From assembly GCA_025716855.1 (NCBI GenBank), contig JAIXMQ010000006.1:609501-673500 (forward strand): DNA of 64,000 nucleotides. The letters run 5' to 3'. The first letter of the stretch is position 1, and every line of letters starts with the position of its first letter. Shown in pieces: positions 11,296-23,115 of this stretch. The stretch comes from Pilaira anomala. Lineage: Eukaryota > Mucoromycota > Mucoromycetes > Mucorales > Mucoraceae. The notes beneath the pieces are model-generated. The model ran no database searches and was not told where the DNA came from. It worked only from the letters and a program-made list of their open reading frames with translations. The position numbers and the translations under genes were made by a program.

Positions 11296-14200
11296 ATGTC
11301 TTCCAATAATCCATTGTAAGTCAAAAAAAAAAATTATGCAAATTTGCCACACTTCAAAAATTTAACTAAATGAAAAACTTATTTAACGTATAGTCATGAG
11401 AATCATCCTGATATTGGTAGAGTATACATATGAAACAATAACAAATAATATGACTAAACAAATCATTTTTTTTTTATGTAAATATAAATATAATAGCATC
11501 TATCTCAGTACAAAACCAACAACATTCAATTTATACTTCATTGCGACAAGACATACCAAGTACACAACAATCTATTAGTGACTCTACTTTAGCAAATAGT
11601 ATCAGTCATAATGAAAAAGCTTACCCAAATTGGTCTGCAGAAGCACCTATCCCATGTCATGAAATTCACGACATATTTTTAAATTATGAAAGAAAATTCG
11701 GTTTTCAACATGATAATACCCGGAACATGTACGATCATTTATTAACCATGTTAAATTCACGATCAGCACGTATGTCTACTCAACTCGCCCTTTGGACACT
11801 TCATGCGGATTATATTGGTGGTGAACATGCCAATTATCGAAAATGGTATTTCGCGGCTCATCTTGATCTAGACGATCGACGTACACCTAAAAGCAGTCCA
11901 ACAGGTCAATTACTAGAAGAAGCAAAAAGAGAATGGAAAGAACGTATGGAAAATATGACAGATCATGAACGAATATCTCATTTGGCATTGTACTTGTTAA
12001 TTTGGGGTGAAGCTGCTACCTTAAGATACACTCCCGAATTACTCTGTTTCTTATTTTATATAGCTGAAGGTTACAGAGAAAGTTATAATCAAGGAAGTCC
12101 ACCTCCTTCTTTTCTTGATGATATCATATCTCCTCTTTATCAATATGTACGTGATCAAACCTATCAAACAATACGTGGACATTATGTACGTCGTGAAAAA
12201 GATCATCATGAAATCATTGGCTACGATGATATCAATCAATTCTTTTGGGATAAAGGTGCTGTTTCCAACCTTCGATTGAAATCAAATACATTATTTAAAG
12301 ATATTCCAAAAGAAAAGCGCTACTTGTTACTAGGTGAAATTGATTGGAATAGGGCATTCAAAAAGACTTTTTATGAAGCAAGATCTTGGTTTCATATCGT
12401 TTCAAATTTCTCCAGAATTTGGATCATTCATGCTGCTTCTTTTTGGTATTATATGGCTGCTAGTGTTGATTTCATTTATCTTGAAAGAAAGAAAAGAAGT
12501 GGTGTTGCTGATGGATTAATTGATTTACCTGTAAAGTTGTCTGTAGTAGGTTTAGGTGGACTAGTAGCCGTTCTCTTAATGATTATATCTACTTTAATTG
12601 AATTCAAATATTTGAGGGTCTCTGTTCAAACATCAAGTATTTTAATTACCAGACTTTTGGTATTATTATTTTTAGCTGCATGTCATGTTGCTTGCTCTGT
12701 TTACATTATAAAGTATGATCAAGCCAGTACTTTGGCTTTGATTTTATCCTCCTGTCAATTAGGTGTGGGTGCAATTATATCCATTGTGATGGCTATCATT
12801 CCTTCTGCTAGTTTATTCCATCATCATAACTCAAGTAGACATTTGACTTGCAAGACGTTTACGGCCAACTTCCCAGAAATGACAGGTGACGATCGATTCT
12901 TGTCTGTGCTTTTATGGATTTGTGTTTTCAGCTGCAAATTCTTGGAGACGTATTTTTTTTTAGCTCTTTCATTTCGTGATGCCCTATCCGTCACAACATT
13001 GATGCAGTTAAACAATTGTAGTGCAGATCCTCTTTTAGGGCGTTGGTTATGTTCAGTGATGCCTGTCCTGACCACCATCTTGATGTTTTCGGTGGAACTT
13101 GTCTTGTTCTTTTTGGATACATATCTTTGGTTCGTTATCTGGAATACGGTTTTCTCTGTATCTCAAGCCATGAGATTAGGTATCTCTATCATGACTTCAT
13201 GGAAACAGTTATTTGCAAAGTTACCCAATAATATGTTTTCAAAGATTACAGCTACCAAGGATTTTGTTTCGGTTCAATTACGACGTATGGCATGCTCACA
13301 AATGTGGAACGCTATTATTATCTCAATGTACAGGGACCATTTGTTATCCGTTAGCAACTTACAATCTCTCCTTTATCAAGTTCATGTAGACCAAGACGAT
13401 CAAGGTCAAACTATCCGTGAACTACAGGCGCCACCCATTTTTGACCCTGCATTATCCGTCGATATGGAAGAATATTTTCCCAAACATTCAGAAGCGGAAA
13501 GAAGATTATCCTTTTTTGCACAAAGTCTTTCTACTGAATTCCCACTCCCTTGTTCAGTCAAGCACATGCCAACATTTACAGTCTTTACTCCTCATTATTC
13601 CGAAAAGATGCTGTTGTCTTTAAGGGAGATTATTCGTGAAGAAGATACGACAACCCGTGTGACCTTACTGGAGTACCTCAAGAAACTGCACCCTGCTGAA
13701 TGGAATAATTTTGTCAAAGACACCATGTTTATTGCAGAAGAAACTCAAGTACCTACAAAGCCTTCTGAGAAGGATGATTTACCATTCTATTGTATTGGAT
13801 TTAAATCGGCTGCCCCTGAATACACTTTAAGGACCCGCGTATGGGCCTCTTTGCGTGCACAAACTTTATACCGTACCATAAATGGCTTTATGAATTATTC
13901 TCGTGCATTAAAAATTCTGCATCGTATTGAGAACCCTGAACTCAACATGAAACCTACTAAAGAGAATGAAGATGGGAATAATAATACTGAAGACATACAT
14001 GAAGATAATGAAGACCAAGATACGGACCAAAAGCGAGAGACTGAAACTTTATTGGATGCCATCTCTCATGAAAAGTTTCGTTTCTTGGTTGCTATGCAGC
14101 GTTATGCTCAATTTAATCAAGAAGAAGCAGAAAATTGTGAATTCTTATTGACTGAATATCCTCACCTTCAAATTGCTTATATTGATCAAGAATTAGATCG

Positions 14201-16645
14201 AGAAGGTCATATTGTTTATTACTCGGTTTTAATTGATGGCCATTGTGATCTATTACCTAACAATAAACGTTCTCCCAAGTACCGTATTCGATTACCAGGT
14301 AACCCTATCCTGGGTGATGGTAAATCTGATAATCAAAATCATGCATTAATATTTTATCGTGGTGAATACTTGCAGCTTGTAGACGCCAATCAAGATAATT
14401 ATTTAGAAGAGTGTCTCAAGATTCGTAGTATCTTTAGTGAATTCGAACAAGATAATATACTCTCACTTGATCAAGTCTATGCACTTTATAGTACGGCCAA
14501 AGAAGCTAAACATGAACCTGCTAATACTGCACCAGTAGCAATTGTAGGTGCTAGAGAATATATATTTTCGGAAAATGTGGGTATGTTGGGTGATGTAGCT
14601 GCTGGTAAAGAGCAAACCTTTGGTACCTTGACACAGCGTATTATGGCTAAAACAGGTGGTCGATTACATTATGGACATCCTGATTTCTTAAATGCTGTCT
14701 TTATGACTACACGTGGTGGTGTCAGTAAAGCACAAAGAGGTTTACATTTGAACGAAGATATTTATGCTGGTATGAATGCTTTATTACGTGGTGGAAGAAT
14801 TAAGCATACAGAGTACCTGCAATGTGGTAAAGGTCGTGACTTGGGATTTTGTTCCATTCTGAATTTTACTACCAAGATTGGTACGGGTATGGGAGAACAA
14901 TTGCTTTCACGTGAGTACTATTACTTGGGAACTCAATTACCATTGGATCGGTTCCTTACTTTTTACTATGGTCATCCTGGATTCCACATGAATAACATCA
15001 TGATTATATTTGCTGTTCAAGTGTTTTTGCTCTGTATGACACTTGTGGGTACAATGGCAGCAGGCTTGCCTCATTGTACAGGTACAAACTGTTTTGATGT
15101 AAGACCTGTTTACGAATGGTTAAAGCGATGTATTCTCTCTATCTTTATGGTCTTTTTTATCGCCTTTTTACCTTTATTCTTGCAAGAATTAACGGAAAAA
15201 GGGACCTGTCGATCCATTCTTCGTCTAATCAAACAATTCTTATCACTGTCACCTTTATTTGAAGTCTTTGTAACACAAATCTATGCTAATTCAGTCTTGT
15301 CAAATTTAAGCTTTGGTGGTGCAAGATATATTGCAACTGGCAGAGGATTTGCTACTTCAAGGTTACCATTTTCGGTTCTCTATTCTCGGTTTGCGCATCC
15401 TAGTATCTATTTTGGAGCACGTACAGTTTTTATGCTGTTTTTTGTTTCATTAGCACTTTGGATACCCCATTTGATTTACTTTTGGGCTACAGTCGCGTCA
15501 TTATTAATATCTCCGTTTGTATTTAATCCACATCAGTTCGTATTAATGGACTTTATTTATGATTATCGAGAGTTCTTGGGCTGGTTAACACGTGGTAATT
15601 CAAATCGCTCTTATGACCATTCCTGGATTTCTTTCTGTCGTCAAATCCGTACTCAAGTTACTGGAAACAAGAAGAAGGCAAGACAAAAATTTGAGAACAA
15701 ACCGATCGTGGCTGTTCCTCGGGCTCATCTCTCTAGTATCTTTTTTGCTGAGATCGTGATGCCATTGGTTCAAGCTGTACTTTGTTCAGCCTGTTATGCA
15801 TTTTACAAGATTCGAGAACAAGTTGATGTCTATGGTGCTTTGAAATCACCTGTGAATACTTCTTTAGGTCCTTTAGGAGCACTGGGTCGATTGTTGTTTA
15901 TCTCATTAGCGCCGATTGTTTGGAATGCGATTATGTTAATTTTTGTCCAATTGATGTCATTGATAGGTTCTAGATTGAGAAGAACTGGATTTTATATGGC
16001 TATTTTGGCTCATGGGTTGGCAGTTTTCGGATTTGTTGTATTCTATGAAGTATTTTGGACACTTGAAAATTTTCAGATTCGATCGACACTTGTGGGACTT
16101 TTATCCATATTTGCTATTCAAAGGTTTATTTTTAAAGCGTTCGTTGCGCTATTTTTAACTCGAGAACTTCATCATGATGCAACAAATCGAGCATGGTGGA
16201 CAGGTAGATGGAAATCAAGTCAGGTAAATAATAGTAATAGACGAGAAAAAGGCATGTTTATTTATTGTATTTTTTTTTTTTTTTTTTTTATTTATAGGTT
16301 GGTAACTTGGCTGCAAGAGAGTATATCTGTAAGATTGTTGAAATGTCTTTATTTACAACTGATTTCATCTTGGGACACTTAATATTATTCGCATTATTCC
16401 CTTTTACTTTAATACCCTCCGTTGATCGTATCCATTCGCTTATCTTGTTCTGGCTCAGACCTTCTAAACAAATCCGACCTTCTGTTTTACCTACTAAGGA
16501 AAGAAGAAGACGTCGTAACATTGTTCTTATCTATTTTCCATTTTTTATTTTCATTTTATTTTCCTTTGCCGCATTAATTATTTTACCTCCTACACTGGCT
16601 CCAAAAATGCCAATCCAGTATCGAAACCTTGTCAAAAATTTTTAA
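11296..16645 (+). CDS. FKS1: 1,3-beta-glucan synthase catalytic subunit (GT48)
   Basis: Proposed exons 11296-11315, 11394-11416, 11509-16223 and 16298-16645 give about 1,701 residues; the two tiny 5' exons are inferred from splice signals and frame. It is an integral plasma-membrane enzyme that polymerises UDP-glucose into wall 1,3-beta-glucan. Residues about 300-700 hold a first cluster of membrane helices. The large cytosolic GT48 region contains GDGKSDNQNHALIFYRGEY near residue 945 and RIMAKTGGRLHYGHPD, both near-invariant in Fks proteins. A second membrane cluster runs from about 1175 to the end, closing with the IHSLILFWLRPSKQIRP stretch. It is somewhat shorter than yeast Fks1. Both drug hot-spot segments differ from the usual fungal consensus (see findings). 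The acceptor of exon 3 could alternatively be at 11496, adding four residues in frame. Confidence 0.95.
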
Positions 16646-16865
16646 AATAAAAAAAAAAAAAAGACTTACTATTTATTGTACACACACATATACAAAAACA
16701 AAAAAAAAAAACTTTAACTTTTCTTTTTTTAAAACTAACAACATCAATCAAACAGGTTACAAAGTCTTATGGTCTTTATAAATTATATAAAATAGGGTTT
16801 TTAACGGACCACTTTTCTTACCTTTATATATTACAACTTTATTATACATTCCACAAAAAAAAAAA

Positions 16866-18003
16866 ATGCTTCTTATTACTCATGTAGATGATTATCTTGG
16901 TTATTGCATTACATCTCATTTATCCCAATTTAAATCACTTCGAAAAGATATCCGTGTATTATATACAACAAAATCAGCTTGGGTTCAAAACTTTGAATCT
17001 AAAGGAATTGATGCATGCCCCATCTTGGATTACACCAACCCAAATGAACTTTCACAAGCCTTGCGTAACGTGGATCAACTCGTTCTTACACTAGGTAATA
17101 ATTTGAATCGTGTGATGCACTGTCAACACATTTGTAAAGTTGCTATAAAATCAGGTGTCAAATCCATTATATTATTATCTCATCAAGGTGCTCAATCAGA
17201 AGCTCATCACTCTTTATATGACTATGGACAAGTAGAAAATTATTTGGTTCAAAAGCAAGAGGAAGAAGAAGAAAAGGGTGAAACAAACTTGACATGGACT
17301 ATTATCAGATTAGATTGGATTCAGCAATATTTTCATCTATGGTCATCTCAAGTAGACCAAACTCGTACCATGGCTTTACCATTGACATATGATACTGAGA
17401 TTTGTCCTATTGATATCACGGATGTTTGTAATGCGATTGAACACTTGGTACTTGATCAAAACCAACAGCTGATGCCTCAATTAAGCGAAGAACATGCTGG
17501 TCAAGTCTATACATTAACCGGTCCCGAGTCCTTGTCAAGCAAAGGGATTATCCAAATGATTTCCAATGCCACTAGTTTTGATCAATTCAAGTATTTAATG
17601 GCGCGTGCTATGGATACTCGATATTATTTAAAAAATCTCGGCCATAACATTTGGTTTGATGCTCGTATTAAGAACGAAAAGAGACAAGCGTACCATGATT
17701 CACTTGAATTCAAAAGTTATCGAACTAGAATACTTGTGGTACCTAATGGTAAAAACATTACTAAATTGATTGATTTTATAATATATTAATTGTATGACGA
17801 CTAAAATTATGTGTGTGCATATGAATATCAATCTATAATAATATGTAGATGTTCAGGTTCAAACTTTCCTTGATTATTTTGACTGGGTAGTCAAGACTAG
17901 TTCAAGTATACCTGTAGACCATATCAACTTGTTCTCTCCAACTCCAAAGACAATGCAAGAGTACTTTTATGAAAACGCAATTGATTTTAAACCCAAAGTT
18001 TGA
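16866..18003 (+). CDS. NmrA-like NAD(P)-binding protein
   Basis: Two exons, 16866-17748 and 17849-18003 (GTAAAA donor, GTAG acceptor, phase 1), give 345 residues. The overall pattern is that of an atypical short-chain dehydrogenase of the NmrA family: an N-terminal beta strand/turn, the ALRNVDQLVLTLG strand, the IKSGVKSIILLSHQGA strand, WTIIRLDWIQQYF, and a C-terminal ITDVCNAIEHLV...GQVYTLTGPESLS block. NmrA proteins bind NAD(P) and act as redox sensors or oxidoreductases. The glycine-rich GxxGxxG loop is degraded to a THVDDYLG-like sequence, so cofactor binding is uncertain. Without splicing the frame would end at 17789, losing a 52-residue tail that reads well as protein. Confidence 0.75.
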
Positions 18004-18142
18004 ATGGAAGGACATACAGAAGATTTCTCAATATCGGATGTCTAATTTTTAGGTTACAAATAATTTAAAAAAGACAAGACCTTCTCTTCATTTTTTTTTT
18101 TTTCTTTTCTTCTTCTGTATTAATAAAATAAAGTAAAACATT

Positions 18143-19570
18143 ATGGCACCCCCGCCAAAAGACTATTGGTTCCATATAAAATATTGGGCTTATATCATCC
18201 CTATCGCCTATATCATTAATTTTATCTGTAAGTTTCTTTTTTTTTTTTTTTTTTTTTACTTGTTTAGTTCTTTTTTTTTGTTCTAATTTATTTATAAGAT
18301 ACTTTTGGACCTGTACTTGGTATTACCAGAACAATCGAAGATTATAATGTTGATAGTTGCGAGAAGATTTCAGGTAAAAAAAAAAAAAAAAAAAAAAAGA
18401 CACAGTCTATTTTTGATGTTTTGACTTACACAAAAATACCCCTTTTTATTTTTGATAACAGGACCTACTGATTTCAACTTTTGTGAAGATGCTATCTTAG
18501 CAAATGAAACCGGTATTGTTTACACTACTTGTGATCCTGAAAGAAACTTGCATAACAAGGTGATGGGCCACAGCTTTTTAGCTGAAGGACAAAAGGCCAA
18601 AAGCAGTGATTTCTGGAGAGTGAATTATATGGAGGTAAGAGAGAGAGCGCGTTTTTTTTTTTGTGTCTCTATTTGTTAATAACCCCCCTTTTTTTTAAAA
18701 AAAAAAAAGGTACCTGCAACAATTGAAAAGTTTAAAATTAACGAAGAGTTTGACTCTACTACTGATTTCCATCCTCTTGGTATTAACTTCAACATTCATC
18801 CCGAGACAAAAGAAAAGACACTTGTGGCAGCCAATTTACCTCATTATAGTGACGCCTCTATTGAATTCTTCACGATTGATGATGAAACCTTGACCTTGAC
18901 TCATAAGCGTACTATTCGCGATCCCAAAATTTACAATCCCAACTCAATTCATATCATTAACGACGTTCGTTTAAGAGCTGATGATGGTACACCTTCTTTC
19001 TTTTTCACTAATGATCATTACTTTTCTTCTGGCATTTTGAAAAAGATTGAGAACTATTTCTTTTACTTGAGTAATGTCGGTTTCTACAATGCCCGTACAG
19101 GTAAAGTAGAGAAAGGCATTAACGGTTTATTATTTGCCAATGGTATTACTGGTACCGATGACTTTTTGTTTGTTGCTGAAACTTATCGTGGTACTATTAA
19201 AAAGTATGATATTCAAGTTCAATTTGTCAATGATGTACCTCAAGTTCACTTAAATTATGTCAAGGAAGCCTTCTTTTATATGGGAGTTGATAACCTTCGT
19301 TATGTACCTGAAAAAGATTTGGTTGTGGTTGCTGGTCACCCCAAGGGTCTCGATGCGCTTTTGTTCATGATGAAGGAAGATAAGGTGAACGCGGTCAAGC
19401 CTCCTTCTCAAGTCGATGTATGGGACGTCAGTAGCGGTGAAACCAAAACATTGTTAGTAGATGATGGTCAATTGTTCACTACTTCCACCACTGGTATTAT
19501 TGATTTGGCTAATTCCAAATTAATTGTGTCTAGTCTCTTGGACGAAGGCTTATTGGTCTGTGATCTCTAA
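18143..19570 (+). CDS. Paraoxonase/arylesterase-like membrane-anchored protein
   Basis: Four exons, 18143-18227, 18299-18373, 18462-18634 and 18710-19570, give 397 residues. An N-terminal hydrophobic segment (about residues 10-35) should act as an uncleaved membrane anchor, as in animal paraoxonases. The body fits the serum paraoxonase six-bladed propeller: a NDV strand, the TNDHYF motif, an FANGI motif, VDNLR and VAGHPKG, and a terminal CDL. The family hydrolyses lactones and aryl esters with calcium, using Asn/Asp ligands in these motifs. The natural substrate is unknown. The third intron ends with a T8/A12 junction tract placed directly against the acceptor, leaving no ordinary pyrimidine tract. 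Confidence 0.85.
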
Positions 19571-19726
19571 AAATAACACTCAAAAACATTTAAATATAAT
19601 AAAATAAAACAAAAAAAAAAAAAGTAAATAAACCATAGAAAAGTGATTGCAACTTCTATTTATTTATTTTTTAAATACAAAATACAATTCAATTTTTTAT
19701 TTTATTTCGTTTCTTGTTTTTTTTTT

Positions 19727-20798
<1,072 letters not shown>

Positions 20799-21150
20799 CT
20801 TTCAAATATATAAAAAAAAATTTGTATGAAAAAAAAAAAAAAAAAAAAAATAGAAGTCTGTAGAAAAACAATTCCTTTAACCAGAGATTGAAAGCGGTTC
20901 TTTAAAATTTAAAAAATTCTTTTTTTTTTTTTTTCCCTCATCACTGAAAAAAAAAAAGTCAGATCTTTTCTATTTATTTTTTTTTAGTGTGGCATGAAAA
21001 ATGAGGAAGAAGGGAAATTATGTCAATTGTTTTGCATTAATATGTGCTACTTCAAAAAAAGGTTATTTTATAATAAATGTACAGTACTATATTTTTTATT
21101 GATTTTTTTTTTTTTTTTTTTTTTAAAAAATGATTCAAAAATATAATAAT
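20799..21150. other. Intergenic, upstream of UBC4
   Basis: Holds the UBC4 promoter and the 3' UTR of the minus-strand uL15 gene. It consists largely of A and T tracts (A21 near 20829-20850, T tracts near 20921-20934 and 21105-21124). No gene or specific site recognised. Confidence 0.45.
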
Positions 21151-21709
21151 TTAAGCAATAAGTTCAACAACTAAAATAAAAGAAATTTTGAGTACAAAAA
21201 TATATCATAAAAAATAAAATAAAAAACTCTTACCACCACCAGCAGCCTTGATCTTCTTCTCGGCAAGAGCAGAGACGAAACGAGCACGAACAATAACGGG
21301 TTGAGAAATAGTACCCTTAGCCAAGACCTTACCGTAACCCTTTTGAAGAGTATCGATAACAGGGACCTTTTCAGTGTTCTTGTACTTTTCACGAACACCT
21401 TCACCAGCAAGTGTCCAGATCTTGTCCAAGTTGACAATAGGACGCCAGTTAACATTGTTCTTCAAGTGGAATTGACGCATACCAACCTTACCAAAGTAAC
21501 CAGGATGGTATTTATCCATGTTAATACGGTGATGATGTTGACCACCAGCAAGACCACGACCACCAGGATGCTTTCTGTGCTTACCGACACGACCGTGACC
21601 GGCTGAAACGTGTCCACGCTTCTTTCTGTTGTGATGTAATCTAGTAGGCTATCATAGCTTATTAGATGGATGGATGTGATTTTTTTTATTTTTACAAGGT
21701 CTTTACCAT
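21151..21709 (-). CDS. RPL28: Large-subunit ribosomal protein uL15 (L27a/L28)
   Basis: Three minus-strand exons, 21709-21707 (only the ATG), 21648-21234 and 21170-21151, give 145 residues. The N-terminus [24 protein letters not shown] and the glycine-rich [14 protein letters not shown] block are diagnostic of eukaryotic uL15, and the protein closes with AAGGVVELIA supplied by the last 20-nt exon. It is a core 60S subunit protein. The start codon alone forms the coding part of exon 1, with GTAAAG immediately after it; an intron directly after ATG is a common layout in fungal ribosomal protein genes. Codon use is biased to C-ending codons, as expected for high expression. It is head-to-head with uS9. 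Confidence 0.93.
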
Positions 21710-22115
21710 TTAATAGATACAACAGTTAAAAAAGATTCTTTTGATGTGTATAATTCATTTTTTTTTTTTGTATACTATCTATCAGCCTCCGAAAGCTTTA
21801 AATATAGCGTAGGGAGCACACACCCCCACATCACATTACTTCACACTCATCACACCTTAGTTTGCTTGGAAAAAATAAAATACTTGACAAAAAAAAAGGG
21901 GGTAAAAGAGAATTGTCCGGTCCGGGTTTCGAACCAAAAAAAAAAAAATGTCAGAGTGGGGGAACCCCCCCTTTTACCAGGCGCAAAATAAGTGCTTGAC
22001 AAGACTTGAACAAAGTGTTATTTTCCCTCTCTTAATTTAAAGGTAAAAAAAAAAAATGATGCATCATCAATCCATCCAAATTTCTGATATACTAATATCA
22101 TTTGTTCAATAGATA
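21710..22115. promoter_or_regulatory. Bidirectional promoter of uL15 and uS9
   Basis: These 406 bp lie between two divergent ribosomal protein starts. They contain a C/A-rich stretch at 21810-21860. A compact inverted-repeat unit lies at 21901-21978: an 8-bp stem pair GGTAAAAG (21901-21908) and CTTTTACC (21971-21978) encloses a CCGGTCCGGGTTTCGAACC segment (21918-21935) and a GGGGGAACCCCC hairpin (21958-21969). The inner segment resembles a tRNA B-box read on the minus strand, but no full tRNA can be folded. A role in co-regulating the two genes is inference. Confidence 0.5.
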
Positions 22116-22868
22116 ATGGAAGCTGTCCAAACTTTCGGTCGCAAGGTTGGTTTTACTTTTTGATATATAACGTCGAATTCAAGCCAAAAGAAAAAAAAAA
22201 ACATCAAAAATGTCGATTGTATAAATGATTTTGATTTGGATTATAAAACACGAGACTTTGACGATTGGAAATAGACGCTATTAAAAAAAAAAGAGAGAGA
22301 GAAAGAGACAATGATAGAAAATATACGAATGCTGATTAGATTATAAATTTACGATGGAATGAATCAATATATAGATGTTTTTTTTTGTTTTTTTTTGGCT
22401 TGAATTCGTACGATTTTAAAAGGGAGGGTAGTCATATAAATAAACTAACTGATAAAAAAAAAATTATGTATGTAGAAAACCGCCACTGCCGTCGCTCATT
22501 GTAAGCGTGGTCACGGTCTCATCCGTATCAATGGTTCTCCCATTGAACTCCTTGAGCCCGAGATCTTGAAGTTCAAGGTTTATGAAGTTATCCTTCTTTT
22601 GGGTGAGGAACGTTTCGCCAACACTGATATCAGAATTCGTGTCAACGGTGGTGGTCACACTTCTCAAGTTTATGCTATCCGTCAAGCTCTTGCCAAGGCT
22701 ATTGTTGCCTTCTACCAAAAGTTTGTTGATGAAGCTGCCAAGAAGGAGATCAAGGAAATCCTTGTCCAATACGATCGTACCCTTCTCGTTGCCGATCCCC
22801 GTCGTTGTGAGCCCAAGAAGTTTGGTGGTCCCGGTGCTCGTGCTCGTTTCCAAAAGTCTTACCGTTAA
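22116..22868 (+). CDS. RPS16: Small-subunit ribosomal protein uS9 (S16)
   Basis: Two exons, 22116-22145 and 22476-22868, give 140 residues. It begins with [20 protein letters not shown] and ends with the [11 protein letters not shown] tail typical of uS9, whose C-terminal Arg reaches the decoding centre of the 40S subunit. The [19 protein letters not shown] block is fully conserved. The intron is 330 bp, far longer than others here, and starts with GTTGGT instead of GTAAGT. Codon choice is strongly biased to C-ending codons, as in uL15, matching high expression. The short first exon is usual for ribosomal protein genes. Confidence 0.95.
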
Positions 22869-23115
22869 ATTACGTTGTTTTTACTTTTTTCCAATATATC
22901 GTTCTTTTACATCTTTCTCTGATTTTTTTTTTTTCTTTTCTTTTTTTTTTCTATTAAAAAAAAATTAAAAAATCAATTAAAAATACGATATATTCTTTTA
23001 TGATGTATATTTTTATCTGTCCCTTTTTTGTGTAATGCTGACTTGAATTAAGTAATTTTTTTTTTTTTTTTCTTTTCTCGGTCTCTTTTTTTGTTTCTTC
23101 TTTATAATTATCACC

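Noticed and set aside
21917..21990. tRNA gene on the minus strand suggested by GGTTCGAAACC
   Set aside because: T-stem does not pair, there is no A box at the right distance, and a T13 run interrupts the would-be body.
22300..22460. Box C/D snoRNA in the uS9 intron
   Set aside because: C-like and D-like boxes are present, but spacing and a terminal stem are not convincing by eye.
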